From contig CP168152.1 in NCBI GenBank assembly GCA_041545745.1, forward strand, positions 1,982,001 to 2,046,000: 64,000 nucleotides of DNA. The letters are read 5' to 3'. Each line of letters starts with the position of its first letter. Positions within the stretch are counted from its first letter, which is position 1. This document shows positions 10,021 to 17,342 of the stretch, piece by piece. The position numbers and the translations under genes were made by a program. Origin of the DNA: Stenotrophomonas indicatrix. Lineage in GTDB: Bacteria > Pseudomonadota > Gammaproteobacteria > Xanthomonadales > Xanthomonadaceae. The notes under the pieces are model-generated. The model saw only the letters and a list, made by a program, of their open reading frames with translations, made no database searches and was not told the DNA's origin.

Positions 10021-10305
10021 ATGGATATCCGTTTCATGGCCGGCACCACGCCGGTCACCCTCAGCCGCCACTGGTTCACCGGCGCGATGATGCTGCAGAG
10101 CGCCAGCGAGAAGGTCTGGGTGCAGCATCCGCTGCATCCGGGCACGCACTTCTCGTTCTCGCTGGTACAGTCGTGGCAGCGCCACATCGCCGGCCATGAA
10201 GTGCTGGTTGAGCGGACCCGGCCGCTGCTGTTCGCCGGGTTCCGTCCGCAGCGCCTGCGGGTGCTGGTGGATGGTGTCCAGGTGGCCGAGCAGGAAGGCA
10301 TGTGA
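10021..10305 (+). CDS. Hypothetical 94-residue protein
   Basis: A good ribosome binding site (AAAGGA, 7 bases before the ATG) and a reading frame coherent with neighbouring codon use support a real gene. The product has no signal peptide, membrane segment or domain I recognise. It is rich in His, Trp and Phe in its first half (SRHWFTGAMM, HPLHPGTHFSFSLVQSWQRHI). It is 48 bp after the phosphoesterase and 85 bp before the glucokinase start, so it may be the second gene of the phosphoesterase transcript. Confidence 0.6.
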   Translation: MDIRFMAGTTPVTLSRHWFTGAMMLQSASEKVWVQHPLHPGTHFSFSLVQSWQRHIAGHEVLVERTRPLLFAGFRPQRLRVLVDGVQVAEQEGM

Positions 10306-10366
10306 CCCCGGGTGCCAGTGTCGCCGCGCTAGGCAAAGGCCGGCCGATGCCTGAGAATCGGGACGA

Positions 10367-10380
10367 TTCAATCGATCCAA
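10367..10380. promoter_or_regulatory. Candidate LacI-family operator before the glucokinase operon
   Basis: TTCAATCGATCCAA matches the palindrome TTRRATCGATYYAA, seen before two TonB receptors and the GH92 gene in this window, at 13 of 14 positions. It ends 10 bp before the GTG start of the glucokinase gene, a position suited to repression. Confidence 0.65.
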
Positions 10381-10390
10381 GCAGGCCAGC

Positions 10391-11413
10391 GTGAACGTTG
10401 CAGCAGTGTCCCCGGTTCCACCCGAACCCACCCGCAGCGGCGTTCCCCGCAGCCTGGTGGTCGCCGATGTCGGTGGCACCTTCGCCCGCTTGGCGCTGGC
10501 TGAGACCGTGCCGGGGCAGGCGCCGCGGCTGGGCAGCTACCGTACCTACGCCTGTGCCGACCACCCCAGCCTGGCGGCGATCCTGGCCGATTTCACCGCC
10601 AGCCTTGGCCAGCCGATGGCCAGTGCGGTGGTCGCCATCGCCGGCCTGCTCGACGGCGATAGCCTGATCAATGCCAATCTGCCGTGGACGGTGTCGCTGT
10701 CGGCGACGCGCCGCGAGTCGGGCCTGCCCGACCTGCAGCTGATCAATGATTTCGAAGCAGTGGCGCTGGCCATTCCCTACCTGCAGGCCGACACGCTGGT
10801 GCCGCTGAATGGCGATGCCGATCCGGCCAAGACCTTCCCGGCGCTGGTGCTGGGGCCGGGCACCGGCCTGGGCGCGGCGTTGCGCTTCGCCGATGGCGAG
10901 CGCCCGGTGCTGGCCAGCGAGATCGGCCACGCTGCGTTGGGCGCCGGCAATGCGCTGGAACTGCATGTGCTGGGCCAGCTGCTGCAGCGCTGGTCGCATG
11001 TGGACAACGAACGTGTGCTGTCCGGCAGCGGCCTGATGAACCTGTATCCCTGCCTGTGCGAACTGCGTGGCGTGGCTCCGCAATGGACCAGCACCGAAGC
11101 GCTGATCGCGGCTGCGCGGCAAGGCGACGACGCGCTGGCGGTGGAAACCCTGCAGGTGTTCTGCGCCTGGCTGGGCAGCCTGGCTGGTGACGCGGCGATC
11201 GCCGTGGGCGCGCGCTCGGTGTACCTGGCCGGCGGCATTTCCACCCATGTGCAGGACTTCCTTGCCGACGGGCGTTTCCGTGAGCGCTTCCTCAACAAGG
11301 GAGTGCTGACCGACGTGCTGCGCCAGGTGCCGGTGTGGCGGGTCGAACATGGCCAGCTGGGTGTGCTTGGTGCAGCGGCCTGGCACGCAGCGCGGACCCC
11401 CGCGCACGATTGA
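10391..11413 (+). CDS. glk: Glucokinase-family (ROK-unrelated Glk) hexose kinase
   Basis: The 340-residue protein belongs to the bacterial Glk family. ATP-site motifs are VVADVGGTFARLAL near residue 28 and LGPGTGLGAALRF near 155. The sugar-site sequences are LINDFEAVALAIP (about 120) and SEIGHAALG (about 178). YLAGGISTHV lies near the C terminus. The start is GTG with a weak ribosome binding site. It leads an operon with glycosylasparaginase and CutC and has an operator copy at 10367-10380. In Xanthomonads some Glk paralogues serve GlcNAc use, so the true substrate could be glucose or a sugar freed from glycans. Confidence 0.85.
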   Translation: MNVAAVSPVPPEPTRSGVPRSLVVADVGGTFARLALAETVPGQAPRLGSYRTYACADHPSLAAILADFTASLGQPMASAVVAIAGLLDGDSLINANLPWTVSLSATRRESGLPDLQLINDFEAVALAIPYLQADTLVPLNGDADPAKTFPALVLGPGTGLGAALRFADGERPVLASEIGHAALGAGNALELHVLGQLLQRWSHVDNERVLSGSGLMNLYPCLCELRGVAPQWTSTEALIAAARQGDDALAVETLQVFCAWLGSLAGDAAIAVGARSVYLAGGISTHVQDFLADGRFRERFLNKGVLTDVLRQVPVWRVEHGQLGVLGAAAWHAARTPAHD

Positions 11414-11465
11414 TCGGCGCTGCCGGCATCGAGCCGGCGGGCGCAGCATGCAGACGGAGGCGAAG

Positions 11466-12464
11466 ATGGTGGATCGCAGGCAGTTTTTGCAGGTCGGTGC
11501 ACTGGCCGCAGGCGTGGCAGCGTTGCCGGTGGTGAAGGCACGTACGCACGGTGGCGCCAAGGTGGTCTCGACCTGGGACTTCGGCGTGCCGGCCAACCAG
11601 GCCGCGTGGAAGGTACTGGCGCAGGGCGGCAGTGCGCTGGATGCGGTGGAAGCCGGTGCACGCTGGGCCGAAAGCGAGCTGTGCAATCCCACCGTCGGCC
11701 ATTGTGGCAACCCGGACCGCGACGGCGTGCTGAGCCTGGACGCCAGCATCATGGATGGTGACGGCCGCTGTGGCGCGGTCGCTGCGCTGGTCGACATCCT
11801 GCATCCGGTGTCGGTGGCCCGCAGGGTGATGGAGAACAGCCCGCATGTGCTGCTGGTGGGCGAGGGCGCCCAGCAGTTTGCCGTGCAGCAGGGCTTCCAG
11901 CGCCAGCACCTGCTGACGCCGAAGGCCGAAGCGGCCTGGCGTGAGTGGCTGAAGACCGAAAAGTACGCGCCGCAGATCAATGCCGAGCGCCGCGGACTTC
12001 CCGGCAACAGCGACAACCACGACACCATCGGCATGCTGGCACTGGACGCCAAGGGCAACCTGGCCGGTGCCTGCACCACCAGCGGCATGGCCTGGAAACT
12101 GCACGGCCGGGTCGGCGACAGCCCGATCATCGGCGCAGGTCTGTACGTGGACAACGAAGTGGGCGCGGCCACCGCCTCGGGTGTGGGCGAAGAAATGATC
12201 CGCAACGCGGCCTCGTTCCTGGTGGTCGAGCTGATGCGCCAGGGCCGTTCGCCGGCACAGGCCTGCCGCGAAGCGATCGACCGCGTGGTGCGCAAGCGCC
12301 CCGAGGCGAGCCGCACGCTGCAGGTCTGTTTCCTGGCGATGAACAAGCACGGCGAGGTCGGTGCCTATGCACTGCATCGCGGCTTCGTCTACGCGGTGTG
12401 CGATGCGCAGCGCCAGGACGACCTGCGCGACTCACCGTCGATCTATACGAGCACGCAGGCGTGA
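11466..12464 (+). CDS. N4-(beta-N-acetylglucosaminyl)-L-asparaginase (glycosylasparaginase)
   Basis: This N-terminal nucleophile hydrolase splits the GlcNAc-Asn bond left after N-glycoprotein breakdown. I prefer the ATG at 11466, which has GGAGG 5 bases upstream; an ATG at 11448 is also possible. The N terminus VDRRQFLQVGALAAGVAALP is a twin-arginine signal, so the enzyme is probably exported folded. The self-cleavage site is Asp-Thr in NHDTIGMLALD, with Thr 187 becoming the nucleophile, followed by SGMAWKLHGRVGDSPIIGAG. Length is 332 residues. It overlaps cutC by 4 bp. The activity ties this operon to N-glycan use. Confidence 0.9.
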   Translation: MVDRRQFLQVGALAAGVAALPVVKARTHGGAKVVSTWDFGVPANQAAWKVLAQGGSALDAVEAGARWAESELCNPTVGHCGNPDRDGVLSLDASIMDGDGRCGAVAALVDILHPVSVARRVMENSPHVLLVGEGAQQFAVQQGFQRQHLLTPKAEAAWREWLKTEKYAPQINAERRGLPGNSDNHDTIGMLALDAKGNLAGACTTSGMAWKLHGRVGDSPIIGAGLYVDNEVGAATASGVGEEMIRNAASFLVVELMRQGRSPAQACREAIDRVVRKRPEASRTLQVCFLAMNKHGEVGAYALHRGFVYAVCDAQRQDDLRDSPSIYTSTQA

Positions 12465-13192
12465 GCGCACGCCTGACGCTGGAGATCGCCAGCAATTCGG
12501 TGGCTTCGGCGTTGGCCGCGCAGGCCGGTGGTGCTGATCGCATCGAGCTGTTCGACAACCTTGCCGAAGGCGGTACCACGCCGTCGTTTGCCAGCATCGC
12601 CATCGCCCGCGAGCGGTTGCAGATTCCGTTATTCGTGCTGGTGCGGCCGCGTCCGGGGGATTTTCACTACGACGCGTTGGAAACCGAACTGATGCTGCGC
12701 GACATCGCCCAGTGCCGCGCGCTGGGCTGCGATGGCGTGGTGATCGGTGCGCTGGATGTGCAGGGCGGCATCGACCTGCCGCTGTGCCGCGAACTGTTGC
12801 GCGCCGCCGGCCCGCTGCAGGTGACCTTCCATCGTGCGTTCGATGCCGTGTGCGATCTGCCTGCGGCACTGGAACAGGTGATCGGGCTGGGCTGCCAGCG
12901 GGTGCTGACCTCTGGCGGCCAAGCCAGCGCTGAGGCCGGTGCCGAGGTACTGGCCGCGCTGGTCGCACAGGCGGCCGGCCGCATCAGCGTCATGGCCGGC
13001 GCAGGGCTGGGCCCGGGCAATATCGCCGCCGTCGCGCGGAAGACCGGCTGTCTCGAACTGCATGCCTCGGCCAAAGGGCAGCGACGCTCGGCCATGCAGT
13101 TCCAGAACCCGGCCCTGCGCGGGCTGGACCCGGACTGGAGCCAGACCGCGACCGCCACCGTGGCCGCACTGCGGCAGGCGCTGGACGGCTGA
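12461..13192 (+). CDS. cutC: CutC family protein
   Basis: The 243-residue protein is a CutC TIM barrel. Family sequences are LEIASNSVASALAAQAGGADRIEL at the start, GGTTPSFA, PLFVLVRPRPGDFHY and TFHRAFDAVCD, then VLTSGG and VMAGAGLGPGNI. CutC was first tied to copper tolerance in E. coli, but that role is disputed and its chemistry is not settled. Its GTG start overlaps the glycosylasparaginase stop, which links it to glycan use more than to the copper genes at 17-20 kb. Confidence 0.88.
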   Translation: MSARLTLEIASNSVASALAAQAGGADRIELFDNLAEGGTTPSFASIAIARERLQIPLFVLVRPRPGDFHYDALETELMLRDIAQCRALGCDGVVIGALDVQGGIDLPLCRELLRAAGPLQVTFHRAFDAVCDLPAALEQVIGLGCQRVLTSGGQASAEAGAEVLAALVAQAAGRISVMAGAGLGPGNIAAVARKTGCLELHASAKGQRRSAMQFQNPALRGLDPDWSQTATATVAALRQALDG

Positions 13193-13202
13193 GAGCCGCC
13201 GA

Positions 13203-13233
13203 GGTCGGATCCCTTCGCAGAAGGGCTCCGACC
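13203..13233. repeat. Inverted repeat at the end of the glk-cutC operon
   Basis: Arms GGTCGGATCCCTTC (13203-13216) and GAAGGGCTCCGACC (13220-13233) pair with a single mismatch. The position 10 bp after the cutC stop suggests a transcript-end hairpin, though no T-run follows. It is related to the repeat at 780-820. Confidence 0.7.
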
Positions 13234-13405
13234 CCATTACCGAACGCGCACCCTTTGCCGAAAAGTGACGTTTCTGACATGCGCGGATGGACAGCCCGTC
13301 CGCCAAACAGCGGAAAGCAGAGGCATCCGTGTTTCCGAATGGACGAGCAAGTCAGGATTGTCGACAGTGGGGTCCAACTCCCTGTGGCAACGATCCTCCT
13401 TCCGC

Positions 13406-13948
13406 ATGCCTCGACTGCTCTTGCTACTTCTCTGTCTGCTGCCAACCGCCGTAATAGCTGCAGATGAAGGACAGCCACCAGTGTTGATCTGGAAGGCGGC
13501 CGGTCCGGAGGGAAACAGCATCGACGCCGTGCTGAGTGGGGTGACGCTGGCACCCTCTGCTACAGGGGCGTTCGTCGACACTCGCGTACATATGCTTGGA
13601 AACAAACGCTTTCGGGCGCTGTATCAGGTGTTCGATTCAAACGCCTCCAATCCGACGGGCCGCTGTGGCGCGGGGCGCGAGATCCATTTGTCCGTTTACG
13701 AATTGACCCGGCCGAAGCCCATCGAACGCGGCAGTGCAGTCATCAGCAGCTGCCTGGAGACCGTCTCCCTCGCCAGTCAGAACTCGGGAAGCCCCGGCAG
13801 TGAATCCGATTTTTCTTCCGTGACCTGGCAGGACGACGGGTTCACCATCGAATGGTGGGGTATCGGACCCGGAGGCAACGCATCAAGCCACTACGTCCTC
13901 CGCGATGGCTGGTTTGTTCCAGATCCACCGGACCTTGGAAATCGTTGA
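13406..13948 (+). CDS. Hypothetical exported protein
   Basis: I place the start at the ATG at 13406, where PRLLLLLLCLLPTAVIAAD forms a clear signal peptide; the open frame runs further upstream with unconvincing sequence. The mature part (about 160 residues) has two cysteines that could pair and a C-terminal WWGIGPGGNASSHYVLRDGWF segment suggestive of a beta-rich fold. No family recognised. The gene uses more A/T-ending codons than its neighbours and stands alone between a hairpin and the receptor promoter region, which could indicate later acquisition. Confidence 0.6.
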   Translation: MPRLLLLLLCLLPTAVIAADEGQPPVLIWKAAGPEGNSIDAVLSGVTLAPSATGAFVDTRVHMLGNKRFRALYQVFDSNASNPTGRCGAGREIHLSVYELTRPKPIERGSAVISSCLETVSLASQNSGSPGSESDFSSVTWQDDGFTIEWWGIGPGGNASSHYVLRDGWFVPDPPDLGNR

Positions 13949-14125
13949 AGGCGGACAAAACCGTTCCGCGCGCGTTTGTCGCAATCGTGTCATCGCTTCG
14001 TGCGTCGTTCTCTCAGCGATGTTTCGCAAACATATGATTTTCTTGGATACCGAGAACCGATAGCGACATGTCGCAGTGCGTTGCTGCGTCGCCGCATGCC
14101 GGGTGTGGTTCAGCTGTGCTTTAGT

Positions 14126-14139
14126 TTGGATCGATCCAC
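14126..14139. promoter_or_regulatory. Candidate LacI-family operator, upstream copy, TonB receptor gene
   Basis: TTGGATCGATCCAC matches the shared palindrome TTRRATCGATYYAA at 13 of 14 positions. It is the first of two copies upstream of the receptor start, and the two are spaced 36 bp centre to centre. The 278-bp gap that holds both has no gene of its own. Confidence 0.7.
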
Positions 14140-14161
14140 AGGGGAGGGTGATCGAATCGAG

Positions 14162-14175
14162 ATGGATCGATTCAA
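14162..14175. promoter_or_regulatory. Candidate LacI-family operator, downstream copy, TonB receptor gene
   Basis: ATGGATCGATTCAA is the second copy, matching 13 of 14 positions and lying 51 bp before the receptor start. Confidence 0.65.
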
Positions 14176-14226
14176 CGCCCGGGATCGCCATCCGACCGCG
14201 CGTCCACCATCCAAGAGCAACCACCC

Positions 14227-17184
14227 ATGGCTCAGTCCGTCCGCAACCGCCGTCATCTGCTGTCCCACGCCCTCGCCCTGGCCCTGCTGCCGTTCGCCGC
14301 TGGTGCACAGGAAGCGGCCCCGTCGCCGACCAAGGATCTTGATGCGGTCACCGTCACCGGCTCGCGCATCAAGCGCGCTGGCGTCGAGGGCCCGGCCCCG
14401 GTCAACGTGATCAGCGCCGCACAGATCCAGAAGGAAGGGTTCGTCACCGTCTACGACGCATTGAAAACCCTGACCGAGGCGACCGGCACCGTCGAAGCGG
14501 CGTCGCAGTGGGGCTCGCACACCCCCAATGCGAGCGGCCTGAACCTGCGCGGCATGGGGCCCAACCGCAGCCTGCTGCTGGTCAACGGCCGCCGTGTGGC
14601 CGACTATCCGCTGCCCTATGGCGGCGAGACCAATTTCTCCAACTACAGCAACATTCCTGCCGCTGCCGTGGAGCGCATCGAAGTGCTGACCGGCGGCGCG
14701 TCGGCGATCTATGGTTCGGACGCCATTGCCGGCGTGGTCAACGTCATCCTGAAGACCAACTACGACGGCGACGAAGTGCGCGTGCGCGGCGGCACCTCCA
14801 CCGAAGGCGGGCGTGATACCTGGGATCTGTCCTGGGCGGGCGGCAAGACCGGCGACAACTGGAGCGTCACCTACGCCCTGCAGTACACCAAGCGCGATCC
14901 GTTGTTCGGCCGCGACCGGCCGCAGATGGACGACGCCGACGACGCGCTGTACCCGTCCTGGAACATGGAACAGCGCAAGGTCGGTTTCCGTCCCACCGCT
15001 GGCCTGGCGTTGATCGACCCCAGCAACGGCCAGCGCCTGGCGCCGCCCGACGGCACCTGCGAGAAATTCGCTGGCGAGTACTACACCGCCGACCGCCTGG
15101 TCTACAACTACAACGCCAATACGGTGAGCAACACCGGCCGCCTCTGCGGCATGAGCGCCGACTACGCCAACTGGCTGTTGACCGGAGGCTCGGAGAACCT
15201 GTCGGGCAACCTGTATGCCACCTTCGATTTCGGCAACGATCTGCAGGCCTGGAGCAACCTGGCGGTATACCGTTCCGAAGCGGTCTGGGGCACCAATCCG
15301 CCGAGCGTGTCGCTGATCGACGATGCCAACGGCTATTACTGGGATGCCAACCGCAATCGCCCGGTGCTCGGCGTGCGCCAGTTCACCCCGAACGAAGTCG
15401 GTGGCCTGGACACGCTGCGCAATACCAACCGCGAGTTGTCGTGGGATATCAGCGCGGGCCTGCGCGGGCGCCTGGCCGATCGCTTCGACTGGAGCGCCAC
15501 GGTCGGCCGTTCCTACTACCGCGTCGAGGAGCGGCAGAACGTGGTCGACGAGCAGAAGTCGTACGACTTCTTCCTCGGCCCACGGCTGGGCACCACCGGC
15601 GATGGCGAGGCGATCTATGCCTTGAACGAGTCGCACTGGTGGAACCCGATCACCCCGGACCAGTACTGGCAGATGGGCACGGTGGCGAAAAACCGGGCGT
15701 CGTCCTACGTCAACCAGGCCTCGGCCGACATCACCGGTGAACTGTTCCAGGGCTGGGCCGGGCCGATCTCGTTCGCAGCGGTAGCCGAAGTGGCCAAGCA
15801 GGGCTATCACCTCAGCCCGGACCCGCGTGCCGGCATCGATTTCGACCTGCAGAACGTTGATCGTGGCGGCGGTGAGCGCACCCGCTATTCGGCCGGCGTC
15901 GAGTTCAAGATTCCGTTGGCCGACAGCCTGATCGCCACCGCAGCGGCACGCTACGACCGATACGGCAGCTACAAGGCCGACGGCGGCGGCGGGGCGCTGG
16001 ATATCGGCAGCCAGAAGGAGACCACCTGGAACGCCGGCCTGGAATGGCGGCCGTTCGAGTCGCTGCTGGTGCGCGGCTCCTACGCGACCAGCTTCCATGC
16101 GCCGGACATGCACTACCTGCTGGGCCAGGCCAGCAGTTCCGAAGTGCTGACCTACGACCGCCTGCGCTGCATCGAGAGCGGGGCGTATCTGGTCAACAAC
16201 TGCGGCGTGGGCAATACCGATGTCTGGTATGCGTTCGACGTGAACCGTCGGGGTACGCCGCTGCTGCGCTCGGAAACCGGCGATTCGTGGACGGTCGGCT
16301 TCGTCTGGGACGTGCTGCCGAACCTGTCGATGAGCGCTGACTACTGGGCGATCAAGCTGGAAGACATGATCGTCGACGTCGGTGCGGACGAGGTGCTGGC
16401 CAGCGAGGCCGGCTGCCTGACCGGCAAGAACATGGACGGTACGCCGTGGGCGAACCCGGCGGGTGACGCGTACTGCGCCGGCATCCTGGCCCGGGTGAAC
16501 CGTGACAGCAGCGGCCGGCTGGTGTCGATCGAGCGCGGGCCGTTCAACCTGGCCAGCCGCGAAGTGCGCGGCATCGACCTGAGCGCGCGCTACCGGCTGG
16601 AGACCGCCGCATGGGGCAGCTTCCAGCTGGGGGTGAATTACACCAACCAGATCTCGACGAAGGAGCAGCGCTACGCCAACGACCCGAATCCGGAACGTCG
16701 CGATCGTGACCTGCGCAGCAAGCTGCGCGCCAGCCTGGCCTGGCAGGGCGGCAACTGGAATGCGAACGTGTATGCCGACCGCATCGGTTCGGTGCCGGGC
16801 GTGCGCTACCACTGGGGCACCGACCGCCTGGACAACCCCGGTGGCTGCCTGCCGTTCGCCGATGGTTACGTGCCCAGCGACAGCCCGTCGCTTAACTGCC
16901 TGGAGCCTGCCACGCGCCCGGATGGATCGGCCAATCCGAACCCGAATGCGGGGCAGCAAACGGCGCGCTATTACGGCCGGGTCGGACCGTTCATTACCTG
17001 GAACTTCAACGTCGGCTACCAGGTGACCGAGTTCATGAAGGTCAATCTGTACGTGAACAACGCTTTCAATGCGACCAGCTGGAACCACAAGGACCCGTAC
17101 AAGGTCGACTACGATTTCGCCCCGACCCGCCTGCTGGGTGCGGTGGGACGCGAGTTCGCGCTGGAGTATGTGTTCACGTTCTGA
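14227..17184 (+). CDS. TonB-dependent outer membrane receptor (glycan-type)
   Basis: The 985-residue protein has a signal peptide (cleaved near AAGAQEA), then a TonB box region LDAVTVTGSRIKR. The plug domain (about 55-165) shows PVNVISAAQIQKEGF, GLNLRGMGPNRSLLLVNGRR and GGASAIYGSDAIAGVVNVIL. The rest is a 22-strand beta barrel ending in the aromatic residue expected for outer membrane insertion (YVFTF). It imports a ligand across the outer membrane using TonB energy. No SusD partner is present. Two operator copies upstream tie it to the mannoside regulon, which favours an oligosaccharide over a siderophore; the ligand is inferred. Confidence 0.9.
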   Translation: MAQSVRNRRHLLSHALALALLPFAAGAQEAAPSPTKDLDAVTVTGSRIKRAGVEGPAPVNVISAAQIQKEGFVTVYDALKTLTEATGTVEAASQWGSHTPNASGLNLRGMGPNRSLLLVNGRRVADYPLPYGGETNFSNYSNIPAAAVERIEVLTGGASAIYGSDAIAGVVNVILKTNYDGDEVRVRGGTSTEGGRDTWDLSWAGGKTGDNWSVTYALQYTKRDPLFGRDRPQMDDADDALYPSWNMEQRKVGFRPTAGLALIDPSNGQRLAPPDGTCEKFAGEYYTADRLVYNYNANTVSNTGRLCGMSADYANWLLTGGSENLSGNLYATFDFGNDLQAWSNLAVYRSEAVWGTNPPSVSLIDDANGYYWDANRNRPVLGVRQFTPNEVGGLDTLRNTNRELSWDISAGLRGRLADRFDWSATVGRSYYRVEERQNVVDEQKSYDFFLGPRLGTTGDGEAIYALNESHWWNPITPDQYWQMGTVAKNRASSYVNQASADITGELFQGWAGPISFAAVAEVAKQGYHLSPDPRAGIDFDLQNVDRGGGERTRYSAGVEFKIPLADSLIATAAARYDRYGSYKADGGGGALDIGSQKETTWNAGLEWRPFESLLVRGSYATSFHAPDMHYLLGQASSSEVLTYDRLRCIESGAYLVNNCGVGNTDVWYAFDVNRRGTPLLRSETGDSWTVGFVWDVLPNLSMSADYWAIKLEDMIVDVGADEVLASEAGCLTGKNMDGTPWANPAGDAYCAGILARVNRDSSGRLVSIERGPFNLASREVRGIDLSARYRLETAAWGSFQLGVNYTNQISTKEQRYANDPNPERRDRDLRSKLRASLAWQGGNWNANVYADRIGSVPGVRYHWGTDRLDNPGGCLPFADGYVPSDSPSLNCLEPATRPDGSANPNPNAGQQTARYYGRVGPFITWNFNVGYQVTEFMKVNLYVNNAFNATSWNHKDPYKVDYDFAPTRLLGAVGREFALEYVFTF

Positions 17185-17215
17185 GGGAAGGCGGCGCCGG
17201 GCGTGGCCCGGCGCC

Positions 17216-17237
17216 AGCCACGCATGGCGTGGCTCTA
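17216..17237 (-). repeat. SMAG/GTAG palindrome
   Basis: AGCCACGC and GCGTGGCT arms around ATG, ending in CTAC (GTAG on the minus strand), lie 31 bp after the receptor stop. The copy matches the GTAG-ended repeats of S. maltophilia. Confidence 0.8.
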
Positions 17238-17275
17238 CTGTGGCTTTGATGGAACATTGGCGGGGTGGGGTGGAT

Positions 17276-17306
17276 TTGACCTTCCCACGATGGCAAGGTC
17301 TAGGCT
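17276..17306 (+). promoter_or_regulatory. CueR-type promoter of copA
   Basis: The -35 element TTGACC (17276-17281) and a -10-like TAGGCT (17301-17306) are 19 bp apart, the stretched spacing of MerR-family promoters. Between them lies the dyad GACCTT / AAGGTC. The spacer sequence shares ACGATGGCA with the copZ promoter at 20617-20647. It is 36 bp before the copA start. Confidence 0.8.
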
Positions 17307-17342
17307 GGTCACCTCTCCAGATGGAACCAGGGAAACCAGGCC

